A stretch of DNA of 64,000 nucleotides from Chamaesiphon minutus PCC 6605 (GTDB taxonomy: Bacteria; Cyanobacteriota; Cyanobacteriia; Cyanobacteriales; Chamaesiphonaceae): positions 2,108,001-2,172,000 of the forward strand of contig NC_019697.1 in assembly GCF_000317145.1 (NCBI RefSeq), written 5' to 3'. This document shows positions 27,952 to 36,408 of the stretch, one piece after another. A program made the position numbers and the translations under genes. The notes below the pieces were generated by a model that did not search any database, was not told the origin of the DNA, and saw nothing but the letters and a program-made list of their open reading frames with translations. The first letter of the stretch is position 1; every line of letters starts with the position of its first letter.

Positions 27952-28671
27952 TTGAAGATATTGAAACAGCAAAATACCCAAACAGCAGTCGCTAATAAAA
28001 TTAAAAAGTGGGTGGAAACAGCTCAAGAACTCAGCAACGAGCAGTTTAGATTTGCCATCCCCATCACGCGACTGACCAGTATCAAAAGCCTGTGTCAGGA
28101 CGAAGTTGCCGCCGCACACTTTGCGCTTTATTTAGCCAAAATATTACAAGCGCAAATGCAAGCAGAGTCATATCCCAGTCATCTGAGTCCATCTGAATGG
28201 GAGATTCACACGACTGTCGTTGCTAATGCGATAACAGAGATGGAACGCTACATCGAAAACCCTCTCTCTGAAGGCAAGCAATCTCTCTCGCAATTACTAA
28301 AGCAGATCGATGAGTTGCAGGGCAATGATTTTCGCAACGTTCACTGGACTACCGTGCATTTTGTTAAGAGTGGTAACTTACTCAAACTAGAATATGCAAT
28401 TCGCTGTTTTACCGTTGGCGTAGCCTCTCCGTTGGAGAATCGAGATTTTCCTTACTATGCTTATAAATTAGCTAGAGAATTTACAGAATCCTACGAACCT
28501 CGGTATGGCACGGGTTTGATTCCCGAATCTGTACCCAAGCTGTTGGAAATTGCCGAGTTTTGGTGTCAGTATTACTTCGGACAAAATCTCGCTGAGAAGT
28601 TTCCTAAATTGGCGATCGTCAATTACAACTCAACTATCGAAAAATTAAATCTAAAGCGAGATGTCTATTGA
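27952..28671 (+). CDS. Hypothetical protein with a REP-derived insertion, 239 aa
   Basis: The start appears to be TTG 27952 after TAAGGAAGA. The protein is mostly helical (AVANKIKKWVETAQELSNEQ, VVANAITEMERYIEN). Residues about 154-164 (TVGVASPLENR) are encoded by a dispersed palindromic repeat (28413-28444) that has entered the frame. No family is recognised. Its end overlaps the start of the HU gene by 11 bp, so the two are probably translated together. Confidence 0.6.
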   Translation: MKILKQQNTQTAVANKIKKWVETAQELSNEQFRFAIPITRLTSIKSLCQDEVAAAHFALYLAKILQAQMQAESYPSHLSPSEWEIHTTVVANAITEMERYIENPLSEGKQSLSQLLKQIDELQGNDFRNVHWTTVHFVKSGNLLKLEYAIRCFTVGVASPLENRDFPYYAYKLAREFTESYEPRYGTGLIPESVPKLLEIAEFWCQYYFGQNLAEKFPKLAIVNYNSTIEKLNLKRDVY

Positions 28672-28912
28672 TAAACAGGAACTAGTCCGCCGCGTGTCCC
28701 AACGAGTCGAGCGAGAAACTGGCATGGTGGAAACGGTCATCGATGCGACGCTCGAAGAAATTTATGAATCACTCCAACATGGCGATAGTGTCTCGTTGCG
28801 GAACTTTGGGACTTTTTACGTCAGGGTCGAGCCGAAATGTTGGGTGTTTAAGTTTAACCCTTCTCAACGATTGCGGAAGTTATTTGGTTGGGCTTCTACT
28901 TCCAAAACATGA
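28661..28912 (+). CDS. HU/IHF-family DNA-binding protein, 83 aa
   Basis: The sequence MSIDKQELVRRVSQRVERETG, then VIDATLEEIYESLQHGDSVSLRNFGTFYVR, is a normal HU N-terminus and beta-strand. The DNA-binding arm is short and lacks the usual RNP tip motif (KCWVFKFNPSQRLRKL instead), so it is a divergent plasmid-type HU. It should bind DNA as a dimer and shape the nucleoid or an origin complex. It overlaps the upstream gene. Confidence 0.8.
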   Translation: MSIDKQELVRRVSQRVERETGMVETVIDATLEEIYESLQHGDSVSLRNFGTFYVRVEPKCWVFKFNPSQRLRKLFGWASTSKT

Positions 28913-28962
28913 GGAAGGATCGATCGACTAATTCATACTGGTGACACAACGACTTCGCCGAC

Positions 28963-29610
28963 TTGCCCACATTTTCCGTCAGCCAAACCTTATCCCGACT
29001 GGTCAAAGCCGGAGTATTAGAGCGCGTCAGTAAAGGTTTGTACTACCGCCCCCGCATCACTCGCTTCGGTCGCTCTCATCCCACCCAGAGCGAGATTCAA
29101 TCCCTACCAATCCCTCAAATCGTCCTGCCTGCGGGGATTAGCGCGGCAAACCTCTTAGGCTTGAGTACCCAAAATGCCGTGCGCGGCGAATTTGCCACCA
29201 CCGCTGCCAGCGTCCCCCGCAAAATTCTCGGTACCCGCGCCCGCATCCATACCAGCCGCCCAGCAGACTGGAACTCCCTATCTCCCACCAACGCCGCCCT
29301 GCTCGACTTACTCAGATCCAGGGGTAAATTTAGCGAACTATCCGACGCACAAACCTAGCAACGGTTACTAGATTATCTGCGCCAAGACGATTGTTTCGTT
29401 GGCGAAGCCTAGCCTCTGGCTAATCGCTTACTGGAGATTGCCAACACCGAACCGCCGCGAGTGAGGGCGATGTTGGGTGCCCTAGGACAAGAACTCAAGA
29501 AAAGTACCCGAGCCATCGCCAAGCTCCGCCAATCTCTAAATCCCATCTCCCGCTTTGACTTTGGCAAGCTGCACACCCTTCGTTATGCCAAGGCATGGCA
29601 AGCAAAATGA
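28963..29610 (+). pseudogene. AbiEi-like antitoxin gene with two internal stops
   Basis: The frame encodes the winged-helix start of AbiEi/DUF6088 proteins (VSQTLSRLVKAGVLERVSKG, LYYRPR) and the central domain (LPAGISAANLLGLSTQNA, TRARIHTSRPADW). It hits TAG at 29356-29358, continues with QRLLDYLRQDDC, meets a second TAG near 29411 and then reads LLEIANTEPPRVRAMLGALG to the stop at 29608-29610. The second stop lies in a REP-like palindrome. Both stops make a full product impossible without readthrough. It formed an operon with the AbiEii remnant that overlaps its end. Confidence 0.7.
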
Positions 29611-29720
29611 AACTGTTTGAATCGCCTGATTTCTATGACGCAATCGTTGCCGCCACCGCACATTTTCAGGGTGCTGGACTGACCGAGCAGTTGATTGAGA
29701 AAGATTACTATTGGCACTGA
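29607..29720 (+). pseudogene. AbiEii-like toxin remnant, 37 codons
   Basis: ATG 29607 overlaps the AbiEi stop as ATGA, the usual operon junction of AbiE systems. The 37 codons encode MKLFESPDFYDAIVAATAHF and LTEQLIEKDYYWH, the beginning of AbiEii nucleotidyltransferase toxins (EKDYW is characteristic). A stop follows and the rest of the about 250-residue toxin is absent. The downstream 220 bp shows no further AbiEii similarity. Confidence 0.6.
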
Positions 29721-29889
29721 CCTGGAGATTAACGGGATCGAGGACGGTGGCGTAGTGGCGATCGAAAACCCGCTCGGATCGGGTGCAAGAGAAAATTTTT
29801 GGTCGTTTGGCTGGGCTAAACGTTTGCTATCACTAATCGCTGTAGAGTCTGTATTTTTGCATTCTAGATCGATCGTTACTAAGCGTGGA

Positions 29890-29911
29890 CAATCCGGCAT
29901 GAGCCGGATTG
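29890..29911 (+). terminator. Hairpin with T-rich tail
   Basis: CAATCCGGC and GCCGGATTG form a 9-bp stem around ATGA, followed by CTTTAGTGTTTCTTTTT. It may terminate transcription from the decayed AbiE unit, just before the SSB-like gene. Confidence 0.5.
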
Positions 29912-29940
29912 CTTTAGTGTTTCTTTTTGAGGAATTTCTA

Positions 29941-30261
29941 ATGCTAGTTACCCTCTCTGGCTATATTGGTCGCGCCGTTTCTACCTCTAATACTCCGCTG
30001 CCCGATGGTTCCGGCTTTGCGCCAGTTTCCGAAGTACCGCTTGGCGTTCGCATCGCTGAAGGTGTCACTGATTGGTACCTGCTCAAGTTTACCAATGAGG
30101 CGGGGCTTCGTGCCGCTCAATTCATCGTCAAAAATGCCCAGGTTGCCGTAGTTGGCGACTTGGCATTCGAGGATTGGATCGACCCTAACCAAGTTCTTCG
30201 TTCCAAGCCCGTCGTTACTATTTCGGATTGGCAGTTAGAAAGATTGCCCAAATCCGCTTAG
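29941..30261 (+). CDS. SSB-like OB-fold protein, 106 aa
   Basis: I place the start at ATG 29941 (GAGGAATTT upstream). The open frame extends to 29695 but that part is the AbiE remnant and the terminator. The product has the strand order of a short single-stranded-DNA-binding protein: MLVTLSGYIGRAV, WYLLKFTNEAG, AQVAVVGDLAFEDW and SKPVVTISDWQLERLP. It lacks the acidic C-terminal tip of bacterial SSB, which is instead found on the 322-residue protein encoded at 32296-33264. A role in plasmid DNA metabolism is inferred. Confidence 0.6.
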   Translation: MLVTLSGYIGRAVSTSNTPLPDGSGFAPVSEVPLGVRIAEGVTDWYLLKFTNEAGLRAAQFIVKNAQVAVVGDLAFEDWIDPNQVLRSKPVVTISDWQLERLPKSA

Positions 30262-30290
30262 TCTTAACTGCTTCCTCCAACCTGGATCTG

Positions 30291-30326
30291 CCAAATTAAC
30301 CCTCGATCCATTAGGGGTTAATTTGG
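30291..30326. terminator. 12-bp stem hairpin after the SSB-like gene
   Basis: CCAAATTAACCC (30291-30302) pairs with GGGTTAATTTGG (30315-30326). There is no uridine tract directly behind it, so termination strength is uncertain. Confidence 0.5.
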
Positions 30327-30369
30327 TTGCGCTTTGTATTCTCAAACTCACTTCACGAGGACAAAACCG

Positions 30370-30849
30370 ATGCGTACAGCTACTTCCAATCTCGTTATCC
30401 TTACCGTTGAAGTTGGTACTAATATCACTGGCACTGCGATCGATGGTGATATTAGTATCGACTTTGCACTTGCCAATACTGAGGTCGATCGACGCTTATT
30501 CGTGCCCTCCGCGCAATTAGTCGTTACTGGTAAGTTCCGCTTGGGTAAAGAGCCTACCACCATCGGCATTTTGATTTCTAACGTGGTGGCGATTATTTCG
30601 ATTCCTACACCCGCATCTACCGATGTTGCAGCTACAGCACCAATCGCTACTCCCGAATCCTCTGCCGATGTTGAAGTGCTTGTAGAGCCTGAGATTTTCG
30701 CTATTGAGGTTGAAGATAGCGCACCCTCAACTCAACCTGCACGTTCGCGTAGCGTCCCCCTTGGGGAATCGCAAACTCGCACCCAAAAAGCTGCGAGTAC
30801 TCGTGCGGCCAAGAAAGCCAAAGCTGTTACCGCTGCGGTATCGAGCTAG
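30370..30849 (+). CDS. Hypothetical protein with OB-like N-terminus and Ala/Thr-rich tail, 159 aa
   Basis: The start ATG 30370 follows GAGGACAAAA. Residues 1-75 are strand-rich (LVILTVEVGTNITGT, LVVTGKFRLG, IGILISNVVAIIS), possibly an OB-like barrel related to the preceding SSB-like protein. Residues 76-159 are disordered, rich in Ala, Pro, Ser and Lys, with a basic end (TRAAKKAKAVTAAVSS). About residues 124-134 (RSRSVPLGESQ) come from a REP-like palindrome at 30741-30772. Function unknown. Confidence 0.5.
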   Translation: MRTATSNLVILTVEVGTNITGTAIDGDISIDFALANTEVDRRLFVPSAQLVVTGKFRLGKEPTTIGILISNVVAIISIPTPASTDVAATAPIATPESSADVEVLVEPEIFAIEVEDSAPSTQPARSRSVPLGESQTRTQKAASTRAAKKAKAVTAAVSS

Positions 30850-30968
30850 TTTTCACTATTTTCTTAGACGGATAGATCGATCGCCTGTTAGCACTGCTGA
30901 TGGGCGATTCGTTTTTGTCTCAGTAAAAAAGGTCGATTGCCCGACCTATCTATAATTAACGAACCTTT

Positions 30969-31394
30969 ATGCTAACTCAAACATCTACTCAAGCTCAACA
31001 TTTCAAGTTCGCAGACCTACTCCCAGGCTTAGTTATTTGCGAAGCAACGCCAGATATTCACGGTTGGAATAATGCCACGGCAAATACTCCCGCATTCTTG
31101 GTGTATTTAGGCTATAACGTCCCCTCAGAACGCGATGAATGGATTACCAAGCTGCGTCTGGTTTGGAAAATTGAGAGCGAAATACTCGACCGTCCCAGCC
31201 AACGAGTCAAAGGCTACTGGCATGAAATCAAGATTCGGGGAATGAAGCGATACTCCGACCCGAATGTGTTCGATCTCGATTACCTGAGCGAATCTCAATA
31301 TTATGGTTTGGACTTTCTCACTCAGTTGTTGCAGATGAAACAAGAGTTTGATGCTTATGAAGATGCGATCGACACTCGAATATTAACTAGTTAG
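30969..31394 (+). CDS. Hypothetical protein, 141 aa
   Basis: The protein has FKFADLLPGLVICEATPD, an FLVYLGYNVPSERDEWITKL segment, RVKGYWHEIKIRGMKRYSD and a helical end FLTQLLQMKQEFDAYED. It is not recognised. It lies in the array of single small genes and is followed by a short hairpin (31401-31427) whose arms GATACCG and CGGTATC lack a T-tract. Confidence 0.5.
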   Translation: MLTQTSTQAQHFKFADLLPGLVICEATPDIHGWNNATANTPAFLVYLGYNVPSERDEWITKLRLVWKIESEILDRPSQRVKGYWHEIKIRGMKRYSDPNVFDLDYLSESQYYGLDFLTQLLQMKQEFDAYEDAIDTRILTS

Positions 31395-31454
31395 ACTAAA
31401 GATACCGTATTACTCAATGCGGTATCTCCACTAGCGAAAATATTGGTGAGAATC

Positions 31455-32081
31455 ATGTTAGAAGAAGCAACTATTCTTGACCTAGAAAGCTCTAATTCTA
31501 CCGTTCAAATCACTGCGAGTACTGCTGAAGATTATTATCGCAACGCTAATGTCAAATATTACGAGCTTCAAGATATTCAGGGTGGATTGTCCGATTACGA
31601 TCGTGCCATTGAATTAGACCCCAACCATGCCCTCGCTTACAGCAATCGCGGCAACCTGAAAAAAGATAATCTCCAAGATTACCAAGGGTCGCTTGCTGAT
31701 TACGATCGCGCACTTTCTCTCAATCCGCACGATGCTGTTACTTACTACAACCGCGCCCTGCTGAAGAATATCAAGCAGGATTACCAAGGGTCGCTTGCCG
31801 ACTACGATCGCGCGATCGAACTCAATCTTGATGATGCCGATAGCTATAACAATCGAGCGATGCTCAAGTACCTAGAGCTAGAGGATTTAGTCGGAGCGAT
31901 TGAGGATATGCAGATCGCTCGATTTCTATATCAGCAGCAGGGAAATGATGCCCGATCGATGACCGCGATCGAGTTGATCTCACGGTTTCGATCGAAAATC
32001 GATCGTTCGGGGTTACAGGTAGGTTTCTTGAAGGCGCGTTGGCGTAGCCTCTCGGAACGAGAATCGACAGAAGAAGGTTAA
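31455..32081 (+). CDS. TPR-repeat protein, 208 aa
   Basis: The start is ATG 31455 (MLEEATILDLESSN). GTG and TTG codons just upstream are in frame but less likely. Four TPR units of about 34 residues follow (GGLSDYDRAIELDPNHALAY, GSLADYDRALSLNPHDAV, GSLADYDRAIELNLDDAD). The C-terminal RWRSLSERESTEEG comes from a REP-like palindrome (32036-32068) that replaced the original end. It is similar in style to the TPR gene at 14164. Probably a protein-interaction scaffold. Confidence 0.75.
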   Translation: MLEEATILDLESSNSTVQITASTAEDYYRNANVKYYELQDIQGGLSDYDRAIELDPNHALAYSNRGNLKKDNLQDYQGSLADYDRALSLNPHDAVTYYNRALLKNIKQDYQGSLADYDRAIELNLDDADSYNNRAMLKYLELEDLVGAIEDMQIARFLYQQQGNDARSMTAIELISRFRSKIDRSGLQVGFLKARWRSLSERESTEEG

Positions 32082-32230
32082 TCGCTTTAAGCTCCAAAAA
32101 GAATTAGGGCGAATTTGGTGACGCTTACCGAAAAGTACTCGCCATATTCGACCATATTTGCTCCGCTTTAATTACCAATTTTGCAGTGGCAAAATTGCTC
32201 TAGTTGTAGTTATTTTCAAGCATTAATCTT

Positions 32231-32260
32231 GGCATCAGTCTAATCGACTGGTGCTTTTTT
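32231..32260 (+). terminator. Rho-independent terminator
   Basis: GCATCAGTC pairs with GACTGGTGC around TAATC (one G-T pair), followed directly by six T (32255-32260). It ends the TPR transcript before the 32296 gene. Confidence 0.7.
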
Positions 32261-32295
32261 AGTGCTTTCATTACTCACTTTATCACAGGAAAATC

Positions 32296-33264
32296 ATGAC
32301 CACTAACCCAGAAAACAAGTACTTAACTCGCCAATATGCAGCCACAGATTTCTCGTTTCCTTACGTTCAAGGACTGCGCGGCGAAGATCCCAAACAGTAC
32401 GGCTATTTCGTGCCCCTCTCCCAAGCTAACAAAGCTGGCTGGCGCGATTTAGCTTCCGACAAACTTACCGAGTATGCCTACAACACTGGCAAAACCGAAG
32501 TTGGGATCTTACTTCAACAGCCGCGTATGAGCATCACTCCGGTTTGCCAACTGGGAATGTTCGATCGCAAAGCATCTCTTGAAGACGAGACTCTGGTAGT
32601 CATCGGCAAATGGGATCGCCAGTATCGGGGCGACGAGAATATTGGGAACTTCCAAATCTACTTGGTAATGTTCTTCGACGAACGCAAGCAGCCACTCCAC
32701 GACATTCCCTTGAAGCTAGTGGCAAAAGGCGCACAACAAGCCACTTTATCAGAACGGTGGCAGCAATTCTGCGTAGCCGTAGCGCGGTGTCAGGCTCAGG
32801 CACATAAAGTCTTCTTTAGCCCTCGCAATGAAGTCTTTAATGCCTTGTGCTTGTTCCAACCCCACCTGATCCGCAAAAGTGTCGGGGAGAAAACCAAGTC
32901 CCCTGCCCTGTATGTGGATGGGTATGTGGAGCCGACAGTCGATAATTGGCAAGATTTCTTTCTCGGCACCGATGCAGATCTCACCGATATGGTGGTGGGC
33001 TTAATGAATCCACGTCCCCGTTTGCTACTTGCCGATCCTACTGCTGGGTCGATTTCCCTTACTCCTGCTGCCGAGCCACAACCCCAACTAGAGGCTCAAT
33101 CCGCTCATCCAAATGTGGGGATTCCAGCTCTCGATCCCCATCCTGCCATCGATGTGCAGTCGTCAACCGTTGCACCCGATGGGTCTGGTTCTAATGAGAT
33201 TGGCACGACTGTAAATATCACTTCCGAAATCGATACCGACGACATCGATAAAATTCCGTTCTAG
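32296..33264 (+). CDS. Hypothetical plasmid protein with SSB-like acidic C-terminal tip, 322 aa
   Basis: Residues 1-235 look globular, with SFPYVQGLRGEDPKQYGYFV, VGILLQQPRMSITPV, FQIYLVMFFDERKQPLHDIP and ALYVDGYVEPTVDNW. I associate this with a cyanobacterial plasmid family (possibly DUF5895) but cannot confirm it. Residues 240-310 are a Pro/Ala/Ser-rich linker. The last residues, DTDDIDKIPF, resemble the acidic DDDIPF tip by which SSB recruits replication and repair enzymes. A globular nucleic-acid-binding domain, flexible linker and acidic tip would mirror SSB architecture. That role is inferred. Confidence 0.6.
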   Translation: MTTNPENKYLTRQYAATDFSFPYVQGLRGEDPKQYGYFVPLSQANKAGWRDLASDKLTEYAYNTGKTEVGILLQQPRMSITPVCQLGMFDRKASLEDETLVVIGKWDRQYRGDENIGNFQIYLVMFFDERKQPLHDIPLKLVAKGAQQATLSERWQQFCVAVARCQAQAHKVFFSPRNEVFNALCLFQPHLIRKSVGEKTKSPALYVDGYVEPTVDNWQDFFLGTDADLTDMVVGLMNPRPRLLLADPTAGSISLTPAAEPQPQLEAQSAHPNVGIPALDPHPAIDVQSSTVAPDGSGSNEIGTTVNITSEIDTDDIDKIPF

Positions 33265-33396
33265 ATTCTGACTGTCGCGACTTGGGTGGTATAAAACCCC
33301 AATCGCATTAATGAGAAATCGACAGGCAAAGTATCCCCCTTTACTTGTCGATTTCGATCGAGTCAATTGTTAACAACCACCCACTTTTTACAGAAT

Positions 33397-33540
33397 ATGT
33401 CTCCAAACATTATACCTAATCTCTCCCCTGAAAAATTCGATTTAGCCCAAATCGACTCGGCTGAAGCTGACGAAATAGAACATCTTGAGCGATTGATGCT
33501 CGACCGCGAGGATTACTATCAACTCGGTTACAGCTATTAG
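33397..33540 (+). CDS. Small acidic hypothetical protein, 47 aa
   Basis: A short ORF, MSPNIIPNLSPEKFDLAQID then EADEIEHLERLMLDREDYY, lies alone between the 322-aa gene and a good terminator. The acidic helical composition and its own terminator suggest it is real. Function unknown. Confidence 0.5.
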   Translation: MSPNIIPNLSPEKFDLAQIDSAEADEIEHLERLMLDREDYYQLGYSY

Positions 33541-33611
33541 CTCGAAACACGAACGATCGCACCACTTATTTGAATATTAACAAGTAACTAATTACTCGTT
33601 AATACGTTACT

Positions 33612-33643
33612 GCCGCCAATCTCAAGCAAGATTGGCGGCTTTT
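33612..33643 (+). terminator. Rho-independent terminator
   Basis: GCCGCCAATCT (33612-33622) pairs perfectly with AGATTGGCGGC (33629-33639), followed by TTTT. It closes the small gene unit before the DUF932 gene. Confidence 0.8.
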
Positions 33644-33674
33644 CTCAATGAGCAACTACCATTATCTTTAAACT

Positions 33675-34926
33675 ATGAAAACTGGATGTACCCTAGAAGA
33701 ATTAGCTCGCGAGTTATTAGACCGACAAGAACATAAACGCGACTTCCACGCTCGGACTAAAACTTTGAACATGCTGCCGACCGCTCAATTCCGCCTGGAA
33801 ACTAAGGATGAAGAGATCTTCATGCCAGCAACGGCACACGCTCACGCACAGATGGCGAGTAAACTCAATCTACCTAAAGTCTATTACGATCCATTCGTGA
33901 CAAGTTAAGGCGCGATCGCAATTGTCAAGCACGTTTGGCGATCCTTCGATCGACCGTTACATCAGATATTCAGAGATCGAATACATTAGCACTATCAATC
34001 GAGTTTTTTGATATATAGTGAGACCGAACCAACAGCCACGCTATATATGGGTGTTGACATTCGATCGAAAACCTTAACTTGTCACAGATGATTACGATCG
34101 GATGCTGCGGCAATGTCCCGATCTGTTAGCCCAAAACATCAATCACTGGTTGAGTCGATCTGAGGATACCAGCTTGATTCGCACACTTCGGGGACAAATG
34201 CGGGCGGTTTTGAGCAATCGCTATCGGATCGTCGATCACCACGATATTTTAGCGATGGTCGTAACAGAACTTCAAGAGATGGGCGACGGGATGACCATCG
34301 CGAGCTGTCAAGTCACCGATGCGCGGATGTATATCAAAGTCGTCAATACCAACATTGAGGACGCAATCTCACTTAACGATCCAGTCCAAGCGGGATTTAT
34401 CTTATCTAATTCTGAAGTTGGTCTTGGCTCGATTTCAATCGAACCTTTTATACTACGCCTAGCTTGCCTTAACGGTTTAATTTTGAAAGACCGTCGCCAA
34501 CGCAAAAATCACGTCGGTCGTGTCAGCGAAAATAACGATCTCTATGCGATCGATACTCTCCAAGCGATCGATGATGCCTTTAAGCTGCAACTGCGCGATC
34601 TAGTGCGGAATGCGATAAGTATCACAACTTTTCGCGAAGCAGTCGAAGACCTGCAAGTCGCTAAAACTGGCATCATTACTGGTAAGCCTGCTAAAGCGGT
34701 CGAATTGACAGCTAAGGCAATCGGACTCAACCAGAGCGAATCTGAGTTCGTACTGAGCCATCTGCTGCGTTCTGGCGACTTGAGCAAGTTTGGAATGCTC
34801 AATGCGGTCACGCGATCGGCTGAGGATGTGGAAAGCTACGACCGCGCGACCGAAATCGAGCGACTCGGCTCTGATGTGCTTTATTTACCCTCGACTACTT
34901 GGCGCGAGGTTGCTACTGCTAATTAA
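33675..34926 (+). pseudogene. DUF932 family plasmid/phage protein, interrupted by an IS4-derived MITE
   Basis: Two open pieces, 33675-33891 and 34100-34926, join in frame into 347 residues when the 199-bp MITE and one 9-bp duplication are removed. The N-terminal part has CTLEELARELLDRQEHKRDF and ETKDEEIFMPATAHAHAQMA. The rest has GQMRAVLSNRYRIVDHHDIL, MTIASCQVTDARMYIKVVN and GLGSISIEPFILRLACLNGL, the pattern of DUF932 (phage/plasmid-like TIGR03299) proteins. The MITE brings an in-frame stop at 33906-33908, leaving a 77-residue peptide. A second ATG at 34102 could start a 274-residue C-terminal fragment. Function of DUF932 is not established. Confidence 0.8.
33892..34090. mobile_element. IS4-derived MITE, 199 bp
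   Basis: The ends CATTCGTGACAAGTTAAGG and (complement of the right end) CATCTGTGACAAGTTAAGG match the inverted repeats of the two IS4 copies in this window. The left about 40 bp also resemble the left end of copy 2. The 9-bp duplication ATTACGATC (33883-33891 and 34091-34099) is the size these IS4 copies make. It has no coding capacity and was presumably moved by an IS4 transposase in trans. Confidence 0.92.
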
Positions 34927-35084
34927 TCCGCCGATGGGATCGTGCCACCCTATTAACACTACTTCAAGCAGAGTGGCGCGATCTCGCTCTCTTAACAACT
35001 CGATCTTCATCACTCTTTACAAAAAGTTACTTTGTTACAATCAGAGATTGATGTGTAACTAATTGACAAAGGAAGAATTTTAGA

Positions 35085-35423
35085 GTGGTTAATAGAATTG
35101 GTGATGTTGCGCTTAATGTTGATGATATCATCAAGTTTGACTTCCAGCATATGACATCCGAGCAGCGCGAAAGCATTACTGTTAAAGTTAAATTGATTCA
35201 TAACTCTAATGGTAAAGTTTACTATTACTTAGATATGAGTGGACTGATAGTTCCGACAGAGGAGAATGCTCAGTACTATCTAACTGGAGATAGATTTTTC
35301 TTAACCTTTGAATTTGAACGTTGGCGATTTAACGTCACTAAAGTATATTGTGAGGAAAATGAAAGTGTGTCGTATCCATTCATGATGGATACATCTAATC
35401 TGGAAATAGTATCTAGAAGCTAG
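35085..35423 (+). CDS. Hypothetical protein, 112 aa
   Basis: GTG 35085 is the likely start (GGAAGAATTTTAGA upstream). The protein is strand-rich: NVDDIIKFDFQHMTSEQRE, GKVYYYLDMSGLIV, RFFLTFEFERWRFNVTKVY and SYPFMMDTSNLEIV. No family recognised. It is followed by its own terminator. Confidence 0.55.
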   Translation: MVNRIGDVALNVDDIIKFDFQHMTSEQRESITVKVKLIHNSNGKVYYYLDMSGLIVPTEENAQYYLTGDRFFLTFEFERWRFNVTKVYCEENESVSYPFMMDTSNLEIVSRS

Positions 35424-35449
35424 ATCTGGAAATTATTCTTGCAATCTCA

Positions 35450-35486
35450 CTAAAAGCCAGTAGTTACAATAGCTACTGGCTTTTAG
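35450..35486 (+). terminator. Terminator-like hairpin
   Basis: CTAAAAGCCAGTAG (35450-35463) and CTACTGGCTTTTAG (35473-35486) pair over 14 bp. The A/T flanks make it work in either direction. Confidence 0.75.
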
Positions 35487-35583
35487 TTGTGTTAAATTCG
35501 AGATCTTTAAATATCGATTGATACTTATGAATTTAGATTAGCGATCGAAGTTTTAATCGACAGAAATTTACCACCATAAAACT

Positions 35584-36156
35584 ATGCCATCACTAATTAA
35601 CTTGGAATCCCAACGCGATCGACTCGTCGAGGAAATTATGGAGCTTGCCGAATCGACCTCTGCTGAAGAAATTGCAGGTGCGACGGACTCAGACGGGGCT
35701 GACGAACTAATCGTCAAATTTAATGAATTGGAAGCTGCCATTGCGGATAAAGTCGATGCGATTGTGGCGACGATTGCCGCCCAAAAAGGCGACATTGCCT
35801 ACCTAAAATCGCGCCGCGACGAATTTAATCGTGCGATCGATCTCAAAATTAAGGCACTTGAAAAATTTGAGAACTATCTAAAGTTGATTATTGCCGAGCG
35901 ACCCAATGCCCAGCTTAAAGGTAAGGATGCGACAATTAAGATTGTCAAAAATGGCGGAGTTCAACCCATTTGGCTCAATCCAGATATCGAGGAGCGAAAC
36001 TTTCCTCCCGATTTGGTCGCGATTACCACGACTTATAAAGTCGATCGTCAAGCCGTACTTAAAAAGTTAGCTGAATCTGGAGAAGATAATTTGGTAGTAG
36101 ATGGCGAACAAATTGCTTGTCTACAACCAAGGGGGACACACCTACGGATTGGTTGA
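35584..36156 (+). CDS. Siphovirus Gp157-like protein, 190 aa
   Basis: The layout fits the Gp157 family: helical N-terminus (SQRDRLVEEIMELAESTSAE), a central coiled coil (AAIADKVDAIVATIAAQKGD, RRDEFNRAIDLKIKALEKFE) and a compact C-terminus with LKGKDATIKIVKNGGVQPIW, TYKVDRQAVLKKLAESGED and ACLQPRGTHLRIG. Gp157 proteins occur in siphoviruses and plasmids. An association with phage resistance is reported for the family in streptococcal phage, but the mechanism is unclear. The gene stands alone with its own terminator. Confidence 0.75.
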   Translation: MPSLINLESQRDRLVEEIMELAESTSAEEIAGATDSDGADELIVKFNELEAAIADKVDAIVATIAAQKGDIAYLKSRRDEFNRAIDLKIKALEKFENYLKLIIAERPNAQLKGKDATIKIVKNGGVQPIWLNPDIEERNFPPDLVAITTTYKVDRQAVLKKLAESGEDNLVVDGEQIACLQPRGTHLRIG

Positions 36157-36187
36157 ATAAAAACTATTTGAGATCTTCTTGGGTGGT

Positions 36188-36219
36188 AGCCAGTGATGAA
36201 TAGTCGCTGGCTTTTTTTG
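36188..36219 (+). terminator. Rho-independent terminator
   Basis: AGCCAGTGA pairs with TCGCTGGCT (one G-T pair), followed by seven T overlapping the arm end. It ends the Gp157-like gene. Confidence 0.75.
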
Positions 36220-36254
36220 CCTTTACTCATGAAAACTTGTGGATTTATATGAGT

Positions 36255-36294
36255 AGCAATTCATCATATGTACGGCTATAGATGATGAATTGCT
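36255..36294. repeat. 13-bp inverted repeat in a non-coding gap
   Basis: AGCAATTCATCAT (36255-36267) and ATGATGAATTGCT (36282-36294) are exact complements around a 14-nt loop. There is no T-run. It may be a second hairpin or an operator for the following gene. Confidence 0.5.
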
Positions 36295-36408
36295 ATTGAA
36301 AAATTAAGGCTGTGGTAGTAATGAAATTTTGAATTTAATGTCAATTAGGGCAATTAATAATAGAGCTGCTGTAGCAGCAGTATTTTGGAATTAATTAGGA
36401 TCTAAATT

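Noticed and set aside
29695-29940. N-terminal extension of the SSB-like ORF
   Set aside because: It runs through the AbiEii remnant and a hairpin. The ATG at 29941 has a proper ribosome site.
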